Assembly: GCA_050950345.1 (NCBI GenBank)
Contig: JBMNHK010000002.1
Coordinates: 186,001-250,000, forward strand
From: Pelotomaculum_C sp050950345
GTDB lineage: Bacteria > Bacillota > Desulfotomaculia > Desulfotomaculales > Pelotomaculaceae
Reading direction: 5' to 3'
Length of the DNA: 64,000 nt
The notes beneath the pieces are model-generated. The model ran no database searches. It had not been told where the DNA came from and saw only the letters and a list, made by a program, of their open reading frames with translations. Made by a program: the position numbers and the translations under genes. Of the stretch, positions 1 through 8,216 are shown in pieces (the stretch's first letter is position 1; every line of letters begins with the position of its first letter).

Positions 1-14
1 TTGCATCCTCCGTA

Positions 15-43
15 GACCTCAGATGCGCCAAGCATCTGAGGTC
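15..43. repeat. Perfect inverted repeat downstream of trpB2
   Basis: Twelve-base arms (15-26 and 32-43) around a 5-base loop form a perfect hairpin just beyond the trpB2 stop codon. Neither strand has a clear T-run after the stem, so a terminator role is possible but unproven. Confidence 0.5.
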
Positions 44-85
44 ATTAGTAGATTTGATGTTTTACTTTAGAATAAGATAGCGTTA

Positions 86-1456
86 TTAGATGTCAACCTG
101 GGGCAAGGAGGCAAAGCCTTTTTCCAGATCTGCATCGGTGGGGATATAATCGGTCATAGTGCCTTCATTGTAACTCATGTAAGCGGACATGTCGAAATAA
201 CCTGTGCCGGTCAGTCCGAAGACGATGGTCTTTTTCTCGCCTGTTTCCTTGCATTTAAGTGCTTCATCGATGGCAATCTTCAGGGCATGGGCCGATTCCG
301 GGGCCGGCAGGGTGCCCTCGCAACGGGCAAACATGGTGGCGGCATCAAAGACCTTTAATTGTTCAACCGAGCGCGCTTCCAGGTAGCCATCGTCATACAG
401 CTTGGAAACGATGGGGCTCATCCCGTGGAATCTCAGACCGCCGGCGTGGTTTGGGGAGGGTATAAAGCCTGAACCCAGAGTGTACATTTTCATGAGTGGG
501 GTGGTTTTGCCTGTATCTCCAAAATCATAGGCATATTTCCCTCTGGTCAAAGTGGGGCAGGAGGCAGGCTCTACCGCAATGAACCGGATGTCGTTTTTGC
601 CTTGAATTTTATCGCCCATAAAGGGAGCCATTAAACCGCCCAGGTTGGAACCGCCCCCGGCGCAGCCGATGATGATATCCGGTTCGATCCCGTATTTTTC
701 ACAGGCGGCTTTGGTTTCAACTCCAATGATGGATTGGTGGAGCAATACATGATCAAGGACGCTTCCCAGGACATAACGGCAATTAGGTGTTTGCATGGAT
801 ACCTCCAAAGCCTCGGAGATGGCGCAGCCCAAAGAACCATTGGTATCGGGGTATTGGGCCAATATTTTTCTGCCTACTTCCGTTGTGTCGGAGGGCGAAG
901 CTATGAGTTTGCCACCGTATGTTTCAATAACGGCCTTCCTGTAAGGTTTTTGTTCAACCGAGCCCTTGACCATGAATACTGTTAAAGGCAGATCATAGTA
1001 AGCGCAGGCCATTGCTAGAGCCGTACCCCATTGCCCGGCGCCGGTTTCTGTGGTCAGAGATGTCATGCCGATTTTCTTGGCAAAATAAACTTGTGCTGCT
1101 GCTGAATTCAGTTTGTGGGAACCGGAGGTATTGGTCCCTTCAAATTTGTAATAGATTTCTGCCGGTGTGTCGAGTTGCTCCTCCAGGCAATAGGCCCTTA
1201 TGAGAGGAGAGGGGCGGTACATCTTATAGAAGGCCCGCAGCTCTTCAGGGATCTCGATATATTGATCAGTTGTGTTCAGCTCCTGGTCGATCAGATCTTT
1301 GCAAAAAACCTGGGAAAGCTCCTCCGCAGTACAGGGTTGCATGGTTGCAGGATTGATAAACGGCGGTGGGAGTTCTTTCATCACGGCTTTAAGATTATAC
1401 CAATATTTCGGCAGTTCATCTTCCGTTAGATAAATCTTATAAGGAGTATCAGCCAT
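86..1456 (-). CDS. trpB2: Tryptophan synthase beta-like PLP enzyme (TrpB2 type)
   Basis: This 456-aa protein belongs to the TrpB2 branch of PLP-dependent tryptophan synthase beta subunits, which condense serine with indole to give tryptophan. The PLP lysine is K115 in the SHKLN motif, preceded by the EGTN..GS loop, and a glycine-rich phosphate-binding stretch (GGGSNLGG) lies near residue 265. The length and long N-terminal extension fit TrpB2 rather than the shorter TrpB1. No trpA or other trp gene is adjacent, so it may salvage indole or work with a remote TrpA. A Trp T-box leader precedes it, which independently supports a tryptophan role. Confidence 0.9.
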   Translation of the reverse strand: MADTPYKIYLTEDELPKYWYNLKAVMKELPPPFINPATMQPCTAEELSQVFCKDLIDQELNTTDQYIEIPEELRAFYKMYRPSPLIRAYCLEEQLDTPAEIYYKFEGTNTSGSHKLNSAAAQVYFAKKIGMTSLTTETGAGQWGTALAMACAYYDLPLTVFMVKGSVEQKPYRKAVIETYGGKLIASPSDTTEVGRKILAQYPDTNGSLGCAISEALEVSMQTPNCRYVLGSVLDHVLLHQSIIGVETKAACEKYGIEPDIIIGCAGGGSNLGGLMAPFMGDKIQGKNDIRFIAVEPASCPTLTRGKYAYDFGDTGKTTPLMKMYTLGSGFIPSPNHAGGLRFHGMSPIVSKLYDDGYLEARSVEQLKVFDAATMFARCEGTLPAPESAHALKIAIDEALKCKETGEKKTIVFGLTGTGYFDMSAYMSYNEGTMTDYIPTDADLEKGFASLPQVDI

Positions 1457-1493
1457 CTTAAGTCCATCCTTTCATTTTGTTTGAAAAAATAAA

Positions 1494-1521
1494 AGTCTTT
1501 GCCCATATAAGGACAAAGACT
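1494..1521 (-). terminator. T-box attenuator terminator
   Basis: On the minus strand AGTCTTTG.CC pairs with GG.CAAAGACT, and the stem is followed by TTTTATTTTTTC. It competes with the T-box antiterminator just upstream. Confidence 0.85.
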
Positions 1522-1760
1522 GATATCTCTGCGGTACCACCTAATTTGCGTATTAACGCCACTTGTTTCGTGTACTATCATACACGCTCCATTGATAACG
1601 GGTGAAGTTCCCGGCTAGCATACTCTAAAAAATTTCCGCATCGCCCTCATGAGTCCATTCACATAAGCTTTATCACCGCATTCACAGCACCGGCGGCTCT
1701 CTGAGGATAAAGTTTATTATGCTACTAGTCTCAATCAAAGGTTTAATCTCTTATTTGCTA
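1494..1760 (-). promoter_or_regulatory. Trp-specific T-box riboswitch leader
   Basis: The minus-strand leader of trpB2 carries the conserved T-box core GGTGGTACCGC (plus-strand 1531-1541) followed by an intrinsic terminator (stem arms within 1494-1521, then a U-rich tract). Upstream, a Stem I-like region holds the context GAATGGACTC, which places a UGG tryptophan codon at 1657-1655 in the specifier position. T-box leaders read uncharged tRNA, so low charging of tRNA-Trp should allow read-through into trpB2. Recognition is by motif and order; no covariance model was run. Confidence 0.9.
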
Positions 1761-1768
1761 TTGCGCTT

Positions 1769-1797
1769 ATAATATAGTCTATAAGTCTATTTGTCAA
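1769..1797 (-). promoter_or_regulatory. Sigma-A promoter of the trpB2 leader
   Basis: A perfect TTGACA (1797-1792) is separated by 17 bases from TATTAT (1774-1769), which places transcription start just ahead of the T-box Stem I. Confidence 0.85.
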
Positions 1798-1873
1798 GTA
1801 AAAAAATTAATTTAGCACAGAGTCCAGTTATACTACGGACTAATTATGCCGGGGCGCCGGCAGTTGCCAAATT

Positions 1874-2509
1874 TTACATAGGTGTGATCAAGACAGGGTT
1901 GATGTACCAGAATACTTTATCCAGAGCCACCAGCGCTTCTGCCCGGGTGGCAAAGTCCTGGGGCCGGAAAGTCCCATCGGGGTACCCGTTCATCAACCTG
2001 TACTGGACTGCGGTGGCAATACCTGGGTTGGCCCAACTGGAAATATCTGCAGCATCTAAAAAGCTGGAAGCCGGAGCGTTACTGCCGTCGGTGTTCAGTT
2101 TGGAAAGCCGGCACAGCAGCACAGCAACCTCCTCGCGGGTGATCCACTGTTTAGGACGTACGGTATTGTCTTTATAGCCTGTCAGGTAGCCGGCAGCGGT
2201 AGCTTTTGCCACCTCCCCGTAAAACCAATCGCCGGCTGACACATCAGAAAAAGAGACCTCCTGTTGCCCCTGAAGGCTGAATATATTATTAGTCATCGTA
2301 ATAAATTCGGCCCGGGTTATGTATTTGTCGGGGGCAAAGCTGCCGTCCGGGTATCCTTTGATGACGCCTTTCTCCAGCCAATAGCCAATCTGCGTTTCAG
2401 CCCAATAACCCTGCAGCTCCTGGTGTTGAGCCAGTGCCTGGCCGCCTGACAAAAAAGTTAAACAAAAGGTCACGGCCAGGATAAAAACGATATGCTGCAC
2501 AACTGTCAT
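1874..2509 (-). CDS. Secreted protein made of three SLH domains
   Basis: This 211-aa protein has a signal peptide (hydrophobic residues about 6-22, then GGQALAQ) followed by three S-layer homology repeats of about 60 residues. Each ends in a GYPDG/GYKDN..RP....TR.E motif. SLH domains bind pyruvylated secondary cell-wall polymer, so it should sit on the cell surface. There is no other catalytic or passenger domain. The ATG at 2509 is chosen because a GAGGAG site lies about 10 bases upstream; a longer frame from a TTG at 2527 would overlap that site. It is divergent from the glycosyltransferase gene. Confidence 0.85.
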   Translation of the reverse strand: MTVVQHIVFILAVTFCLTFLSGGQALAQHQELQGYWAETQIGYWLEKGVIKGYPDGSFAPDKYITRAEFITMTNNIFSLQGQQEVSFSDVSAGDWFYGEVAKATAAGYLTGYKDNTVRPKQWITREEVAVLLCRLSKLNTDGSNAPASSFLDAADISSWANPGIATAVQYRLMNGYPDGTFRPQDFATRAEALVALDKVFWYINPVLITPM

Positions 2510-2574
2510 CGTAACATCACTCCTCAATTAACTGAAGATGAATTTGCCCGCTATAAGGTATTACGATTATTCTA

Positions 2575-2602
2575 TTCGAAATTGTGGGTTTCAGGCTATA
2601 AT
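2575..2602 (+). promoter_or_regulatory. Possible promoter of the glycosyltransferase gene
   Basis: TATAAT at 2597-2602 has a weak TTCGAA -35 candidate 16 bases upstream (2575-2580). The ATG follows 24 bases after the -10. Confidence 0.45.
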
Positions 2603-2625
2603 AATTAAGAAGCAGGGGTGACGTT

Positions 2626-3738
2626 ATGAAAGTGCTTATTTTATATGCCAGTTATGGTGACGGCCACTTGCAAGTTGCGAAAGTTCTGCAGGAATGCTTT
2701 CTTGAGCAGGGGGAGAGCCAGGTGCTGCCGGTAGATTTATATGCCAGCGCCTATCCGCTGCTAAACAAACTAACCCGGTTTATGTATTTGTTCAGCAGTT
2801 CCTATTGTCCCCAGCTCTACGGTTGTAGTTATTATCTTACCCAAAACAGCTGGCGCCGGACCTCTCCGGTAAAAATCCTCGATCTGTTCGGCCGGCGCAC
2901 TCTGAATAAAATCCTCCGGGAAGAAAAGCCGGATATCGTGATTAATACGTTCCCCCTGTCCGTTGTGCCGGAATGGCGCAGGAGAAGCGGCAGCAAGATA
3001 CCGGTTTATACAGTTATAACCGACTTTGTTCTCCATGACAGGTGGCTTCATCAGGAGATGGATCGTTATTATGTGGCCTGCCCGGAAATAAAAGAGGCGA
3101 TGATCAAAAAAGGGATTCAGGCAGAACGTATAAAGGTTAGCGGCATCCCGCTGCGCAAAGAGTTTAGCCGGGTGCAAACTTTGCCCCGGCAACAAATATA
3201 TGCCCGCTACGGGTTGGAACCCGGCAAAAAAACAGTCTTGCTGATGGCCGGGGCTTACGGTGTGCTGCGGCATCTGGAGAAAATAGGCCGGTTGCTGGCT
3301 CATTATGATGATATCCAGGTGGTATTGGTGTGCGGCAAAAATAAAGCTCTGAGGGAGAAAATGGAGGCTGCCCTGGGTCAGGAAAAAAAGATCCATATCT
3401 TCGGTTTTGTTGAACAGGTCCATGAATTGATGGCCATTTCTTCCTGTATGGTGACCAAAGCCGGCGGTATCACCCTGTCCGAAGCATTGGCCTTATCCCT
3501 TCCGGTGGTGATCTTTCAACCGCTCCCCGGCCAGGAGAAGGACAACGCTCTTCTGCTGGCTAATAACGGTGCGGCGATGATCGCTAATACCGTTGAGGAA
3601 CTGCTCAGCCAGGTGAGGCAGCTGCTTTATGAGCAAGATTGTTCACTAAGCATGCAACAGGCCATGCAGGTATTGGCAAAAAAAAATGCCGCCGCAACAA
3701 TCGTGCGGGACATTCTTATGGATAATACCTGTAGGTAA
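2626..3738 (+). CDS. MGDG synthase/UgtP-type glycosyltransferase
   Basis: This 370-aa protein matches the GT28 family that includes processive diacylglycerol glucosyltransferase (UgtP) and MGDG synthase. The N-terminal domain has the YASYGDGH motif (residues 7-14), typical of the acceptor side. The C-terminal nucleotide-sugar half contains KAGGITLSEALA and PGQEKDN motifs. It probably transfers a sugar from UDP-sugar to diacylglycerol at the inner face of the membrane, making glycolipids that can anchor lipoteichoic acid. A GGGGTG site precedes the ATG. The exact sugar and lipid acceptor cannot be read from sequence. Confidence 0.8.
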   Translation: MKVLILYASYGDGHLQVAKVLQECFLEQGESQVLPVDLYASAYPLLNKLTRFMYLFSSSYCPQLYGCSYYLTQNSWRRTSPVKILDLFGRRTLNKILREEKPDIVINTFPLSVVPEWRRRSGSKIPVYTVITDFVLHDRWLHQEMDRYYVACPEIKEAMIKKGIQAERIKVSGIPLRKEFSRVQTLPRQQIYARYGLEPGKKTVLLMAGAYGVLRHLEKIGRLLAHYDDIQVVLVCGKNKALREKMEAALGQEKKIHIFGFVEQVHELMAISSCMVTKAGGITLSEALALSLPVVIFQPLPGQEKDNALLLANNGAAMIANTVEELLSQVRQLLYEQDCSLSMQQAMQVLAKKNAAATIVRDILMDNTCR

Positions 3739-3783
3739 CATGACAAAAGACAAAGCCTTTTTGTCTTATAGGCTGGTGGCTAA

Positions 3784-4686
3784 TTAATTAGTTTGCAAGG
3801 GCTGGCCCTCTAAGATCTGTTCCACTTCCTCATAACCGGTGGGGAAGGCATAATTGTAACGGGCCGGGAGGGCAAAGACATAATTGGCATTGCGGCCCAG
3901 TTCACCTGGTGGCGTGGGGGCCGCCCCAACACTGAATTCCTCCCTTTGCAGGGCCTCCCACTGGTCCGTAGTAAAGATCATAAGCGGGATATCCTGGCGC
4001 GGCTCGCTTTCTGACCATTGGGGGTGTCTAATTTTAATAATTGGACCTGTTTCAACTACCTGGCCGCTTTGCTCTGCGGCTAACGCAGTACCTTCCCATT
4101 GCTCAGTGACAATCCAATAGTTTTTCCAGCCTTCGGGTAGGTTAAAGGTGAAACCGTATTGGCTGTTGCTATAGGTGATGGAACCGTCCTCAGCATCAGA
4201 GCCCAGGGTTACCGTGTCTATAAGCCAGCCGGATGGTGTTTTTTTGACGATTAAGGTAGTTGGTTTTTTAGTGACAGCGTCATTATCACCGGTTTGTGAT
4301 GCACTGGTTACTTCAATGATATTGCCTCTTACCTCATAGATGTCCTCCTCTAATTTAACATTGCTGAGGATCTCTATCCTTTCCGGCCAGGGACTTGACA
4401 CCAGCCGTCCGGGAGCGTTTTGGGGATCCCTCTGCCAGGCAGCCAGCAGTTCAGGGCTAACAAGGCCTCCATAATTTTCTTCCATGCTTTTGCTGACCAC
4501 ATCCTGAGGCGCCAGGAGAGAGACCTCTTTTAATTTGCTGCCGAAATCCTTGACCAAATTGGCTACGGTGTACTTGTCGTCTGTTTGCCCGGATGTACCT
4601 GGTGCAGGCTCTTTGTTTTGCCCGGTGCAAGCGGCAACAGCGATGACAAGAAATAAAATCAGTAAGGGTAATAGTAGTTTTCTCAT
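3784..4686 (-). CDS. Lipoprotein of unknown function
   Basis: This 300-aa protein has a lipoprotein signal peptide: MRK, a long leucine-rich core, then VAAC with C20 as the lipidated residue. The start at 4686 is set 6 bases after a GGAGG site; a tandem ATG at 4689 is the alternative. The N-terminal half (about 45-170) looks like an NTF2-like or DUF fold with a GWLID motif. The C-terminal part begins with YGFTFNLPEGW, a pattern seen in PsbP/MOG1-like domains of Clostridia. Function is unknown; membrane anchoring is the only firm inference. Confidence 0.7.
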   Translation of the reverse strand: MRKLLLPLLILFLVIAVAACTGQNKEPAPGTSGQTDDKYTVANLVKDFGSKLKEVSLLAPQDVVSKSMEENYGGLVSPELLAAWQRDPQNAPGRLVSSPWPERIEILSNVKLEEDIYEVRGNIIEVTSASQTGDNDAVTKKPTTLIVKKTPSGWLIDTVTLGSDAEDGSITYSNSQYGFTFNLPEGWKNYWIVTEQWEGTALAAEQSGQVVETGPIIKIRHPQWSESEPRQDIPLMIFTTDQWEALQREEFSVGAAPTPPGELGRNANYVFALPARYNYAFPTGYEEVEQILEGQPLQTN

Positions 4687-4927
4687 CATTAACCTCCCTA
4701 AACTTGGTGTTGGGTTTGAGATCTGCAAGCATTTATCATTTATATCATTGGACGTTCGGTAGCAAAAGCCGGTTCAATAAAAAGAGCCTGTTTTATATAG
4801 TATATTTTAGAAATAGCTGCCCCATAGGATAAGGAGCAGCTACTTTTTTAATTTCTGCTGATCTATTATTATTGCTGTGCCTAAGCAACAGACACGGAGC
4901 TGAAGCTGAAACATAACATAATCCGGG

Positions 4928-7126
4928 CTAGCACTTGGAATAACCGCAGTTTCTGCAGACCATACAGCCTTCCGCGCGTTCCATGATAGCGCCGCATTCG
5001 CACAATAGGCTGGGATCAATGGGTTCTTCTGTTGATTTTTGAGAACCATTGCATTCTTGCTTTAGCATATCCTTGATCTCAGCGATTTTATAGGCGATAG
5101 CTGAAGCGCAGGATTTGCCAGGAGAAAGTTTTTTCCCTTTGCCTTTGGCCAGCATATAAGAAGGACAGGAGTGGGTACCCAGCAACTGCTCAACTATTTC
5201 GTCCACAGCGATGCCGCCGCGAATAGCCAGGCTGATCATCCGGGAAGCGGCTTCAGTATAGACCAGACATCCGCCGTCTGAGCCGGTAGTGATAAAGGTT
5301 TCAATAATTTCACCATTATCAGGTTGATAATTGACCGTAAGGTATAACTTGCCGCAACCGGTATTGAGCCGGTGGGTCATGCCATGGGTGCTGACCGGCC
5401 TGGGTAAGATTTCGCCCCGTTTTAAGGTGTGTTCTTCCCGGGGCTTATCCTTTTGTCCTATTGTGACGGTGCCTTCTTTACAGCCGTCGCGGAAGATGGT
5501 GATACCTTTTAACCCAAGCTCATAGGCCATTCTGTAGCACATATCAATGTCTTCCGTGGTAGCCTGATTGGGCAGGTTAATAGTTTTGCTGACAGCATTA
5601 TCCACATGTTTTTGTACTTCAGCCTGCATCAGGATATGATCCTCCGGGGAGATATCCTGGGCTCCTTTAAACACACGGGCGATCTCAGGCGGGATTCCCA
5701 TGATCCCCTGACAGGTGCCGCTTAAGGCTACATCTTCCAGAACACTGTTGGGAACGCCGGCTTTTTGACAGGCTTCCAGGAATAACGGGCTGAACACTTC
5801 AAAGTCACCGGCTACATTAGTAGCTTTTTTATAGGCTACGGCAAATATCGGTTCTACACCGTAACCTTCGCAGCCGGCCATTGTAGTTACCGAACCGGTG
5901 GGCGCAATGGTCACGCTGGTAGCATTTCTGATTTTCTCATCAGGGTAATAGATGCTGTTTTCCCATTCGGGAAAGCAGCCTTTTTCCTCCGCCAGGGCCC
6001 GGGACGTCTCTCTGGTTGTTTGCTGCATCAGCTCGACTATCTCTCCCGCATATTGCCTGCCTTCAGCTGTGTCGTAAGGTAGCCCGGCCCGGATCAGGGC
6101 GTCGGCCAGCCCGGTAAAGCCCAGGCCAATTTTTCTCGTGGCCCTGGTAGCTTCTGAGATCAATTCAAAGGGGTACTCTGCTACATCGATGATGTTATCC
6201 AAAAAACGCACGGCGAGAGCCACCACCTCTTGCAACCTGGCCCTGTCGATACGGTTGTCCGGACCAATTAAGCGAGCCAGGTTAACGCTGCCCAACAGGC
6301 AGGATTCACCGGGGAACAGAGGCTGTTCGCCGCATGGATTGGTGCAGTCTAACTGTTTGTGGGGGAGGGGGTTGCTTTTTTGGATGGTATCAAGAAAAAT
6401 AATGCCCGGATCCCCACAGGCATGGGCCGATTTCACGATCTCCTGCCACAGCTCGGCGGCAGGCAGTACATCGTGTACTTCGCCGTTAAATACAAGAGGC
6501 CAGTCCGCACCCTGGGCAAGAGCTTCCATAAAAGCGTCTGTAACGCCCACGGACAGGTTAAAGTTCGTCAGCCCGCCATCTAGTTTGGCATGAATAAAGT
6601 CCATGATCTCAGGATGGTCGATGTTTAAAATGCCCATTGATGCGCCCCGGCGGACACCGCCTTGCATGACCATGTCGGATGAGGCGTTATAAAGCTTGAT
6701 CAATTCGACAACGCCTGAGGCCCTTCCCTTGGTGGATTTCACCAGAGAACCCCGCGGTCTGATGGTGCTGAAGTTGTAGCCTACACCGCCCCCGGATTTG
6801 AAGACCATCGCAGTAGACAGGAGGGTTTCATACATGGACTGCAGCGAATCCTCCACGGCTAGAACAAAGCAGGCGGAAGGCTGCCAGGGCCGATCGGGTT
6901 TGCCCATATTGGCCCAAATCGGTGTGGATGGAACAAACAGAAGTTCTCTCATAATTGAGGAAAACTTTTCTTGCCAGGAAATCTGGTTTTCTTGCTCGGC
7001 GCTAGCCGCGACCTGAGCCAGGCGTTCGACAGCCTGATCGAATGTTTCGATAATATGTCCTTGGTCGTCACGCATGGCGTAACGGGCGTCAAAAACCCTT
7101 TGACCGGCATCACTGAGTTGAGCCAT
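4928..7126 (-). CDS. nrdJ: Adenosylcobalamin-dependent (class II) ribonucleotide reductase
   Basis: This 732-aa enzyme should reduce ribonucleotides to deoxyribonucleotides with adenosylcobalamin as radical source. The finger-loop motif NPCGE (residues 263-267) supplies the thiyl radical cysteine C265 and glutamate E267, and C86 in SACF is the first redox cysteine. The C-terminus carries two CxxC pairs (CECG and CRNCG) that form the reducing/zinc-like tail of clostridial NrdJ. A GAGGA site precedes the ATG. Its presence implies B12 synthesis or uptake and oxygen-independent DNA precursor supply. It appears monocistronic. Confidence 0.95.
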   Translation of the reverse strand: MAQLSDAGQRVFDARYAMRDDQGHIIETFDQAVERLAQVAASAEQENQISWQEKFSSIMRELLFVPSTPIWANMGKPDRPWQPSACFVLAVEDSLQSMYETLLSTAMVFKSGGGVGYNFSTIRPRGSLVKSTKGRASGVVELIKLYNASSDMVMQGGVRRGASMGILNIDHPEIMDFIHAKLDGGLTNFNLSVGVTDAFMEALAQGADWPLVFNGEVHDVLPAAELWQEIVKSAHACGDPGIIFLDTIQKSNPLPHKQLDCTNPCGEQPLFPGESCLLGSVNLARLIGPDNRIDRARLQEVVALAVRFLDNIIDVAEYPFELISEATRATRKIGLGFTGLADALIRAGLPYDTAEGRQYAGEIVELMQQTTRETSRALAEEKGCFPEWENSIYYPDEKIRNATSVTIAPTGSVTTMAGCEGYGVEPIFAVAYKKATNVAGDFEVFSPLFLEACQKAGVPNSVLEDVALSGTCQGIMGIPPEIARVFKGAQDISPEDHILMQAEVQKHVDNAVSKTINLPNQATTEDIDMCYRMAYELGLKGITIFRDGCKEGTVTIGQKDKPREEHTLKRGEILPRPVSTHGMTHRLNTGCGKLYLTVNYQPDNGEIIETFITTGSDGGCLVYTEAASRMISLAIRGGIAVDEIVEQLLGTHSCPSYMLAKGKGKKLSPGKSCASAIAYKIAEIKDMLKQECNGSQKSTEEPIDPSLLCECGAIMERAEGCMVCRNCGYSKC

Positions 7127-7195
7127 TAATACTTCCTCTCCATCTCTTTCAATATTAGTTAATAATTTGCATTTATATCGTTAGCATTACCCTAA

Positions 7196-7223
7196 ATTAT
7201 AGTCAATTTTAGCACTAATTGAA
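7196..7223 (-). promoter_or_regulatory. Possible nrdJ promoter
   Basis: On the minus strand TATAAT (7201-7196) lies 16 bases after TTCAAT (7223-7218). The -35 match is weak. The rest of the 280-base gap to the dam gene is AT-rich with no further gene. Confidence 0.35.
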
Positions 7224-7353
7224 ACTAAAGATTCGGTGTAAATATTGAGGGAAAGTGAGTATTACTGGCTGTATTGTTACAGTACTGGCCTTTCTGGCAT
7301 ACAAACCGGTAAAAAAAAATTAATATGGCAAACCTGTGTTTGTGTTGTAGAAT

Positions 7354-7387
7354 GTATTTAAGGCCGGCTCCTGCCGGCCTTAAATAC
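7354..7387. repeat. Perfect 15-bp palindrome in the dam leader
   Basis: Two 15-base arms (7354-7368 and 7373-7387) with a 4-base loop contain the GGCCGGC core. The hairpin ends 19 bases before the Dam start codon. It has no T-run, so it looks like an operator or mRNA structure more than a terminator. Confidence 0.8.
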
Positions 7388-7406
7388 AGAAAAAGAGTGA
7401 TTCCGG

Positions 7407-8216
7407 ATGAGCAAATTCAGGCCGATATTGAAATGGGCCGGCAATAAATATCAAATTCTGGAACGGATTAAAGAGGTTTTGCCGGCGGGTAACCGTCTTG
7501 TGGAGCCTTTTGCCGGTGCGGGGGCAGTTTTTTTAAATGTGGATTACCCAGCTTACCTCCTTGCAGACAACAATAAGGATCTAATTAACCTGTACCTGAC
7601 CCTGCAAAAGGCAGGGGAAGACTTTATTGAGTATAGCAAATCCTTTTTTACGGCAGAGAATAACAGGGCAAGCCGCTATTATGAATTAAGGGAGCTTTTT
7701 AATACTACCGGTGACAGCACTTTAAAGGCAGCCTTATTTCTTTATCTCAACCGGCATGGTTATAACGGCCTTTGCCGCTACAACTCCAAAGGAAGGTTCA
7801 ACACCCCTTTTGGCAAATACAAGCGGCCCTATTTCCCGGAAAAAGCTATGCGCCATTTTCTCCATAAGGCGCAAAAAGCGATCTTCAAAACCGCTGACTT
7901 TCGGGCGGTTATGCAGGCCGCTCAGACTGGAGATGTTGTCTACTGCGATCCTCCATATGTGCCTTTATCGCCAACCGCCAGTTTCACTGCTTACAGTCCG
8001 GGTGGTTTCGGGTATCAGGAACAGCTGGAACTGGCCGCACTGGCAGAGTCCCTGGCCGGCAGGGGTGTGCCGGTGCTGGTTTCCAATCACGCTACGGAAT
8101 TCACCTTGCGGGCATACAAAAATGCCAGGATCGAGCGTTTGCAAGTGCGCAGGTATATCAGCTGTGACGGAGCCGGACGTAAAAAGGTTGAAGAAGTCCT
8201 GGCTCTATTTGCTTAA
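7407..8216 (+). CDS. dam: Dam-family DNA adenine N6-methyltransferase
   Basis: This 269-aa protein has the order and motifs of D12-class (Dam) adenine methyltransferases: WAGNK near the N-terminus (10-14), the SAM-binding FAGAG (35-39), LNRHGYNGLCRYN, and the catalytic DPPY (181-184). The family methylates adenine, usually in GATC. No restriction endonuclease lies beside it, so it is either a solitary regulatory methylase or an orphan from a lost restriction system. The start has a weak GAGTGA site. A perfect palindrome sits directly upstream. Confidence 0.9.
   Translation: MSKFRPILKWAGNKYQILERIKEVLPAGNRLVEPFAGAGAVFLNVDYPAYLLADNNKDLINLYLTLQKAGEDFIEYSKSFFTAENNRASRYYELRELFNTTGDSTLKAALFLYLNRHGYNGLCRYNSKGRFNTPFGKYKRPYFPEKAMRHFLHKAQKAIFKTADFRAVMQAAQTGDVVYCDPPYVPLSPTASFTAYSPGGFGYQEQLELAALAESLAGRGVPVLVSNHATEFTLRAYKNARIERLQVRRYISCDGAGRKKVEEVLALFA

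Noticed and set aside
1791..2177. Plus-strand reading frame opposite the SLH gene.
   Set aside because: It lies over the T-box promoter and the antisense of three clear SLH repeats; no ribosome site or family match.
4814..4849. TAGCTGC/GCAGCTA hairpin with a T-run on the plus strand between the lipoprotein gene and nrdJ.
   Set aside because: Both neighbours are on the minus strand and the nearest plus-strand gene ends 1.1 kb earlier, so a terminator in this sense has nothing to stop. On the minus strand the T-run is poor.
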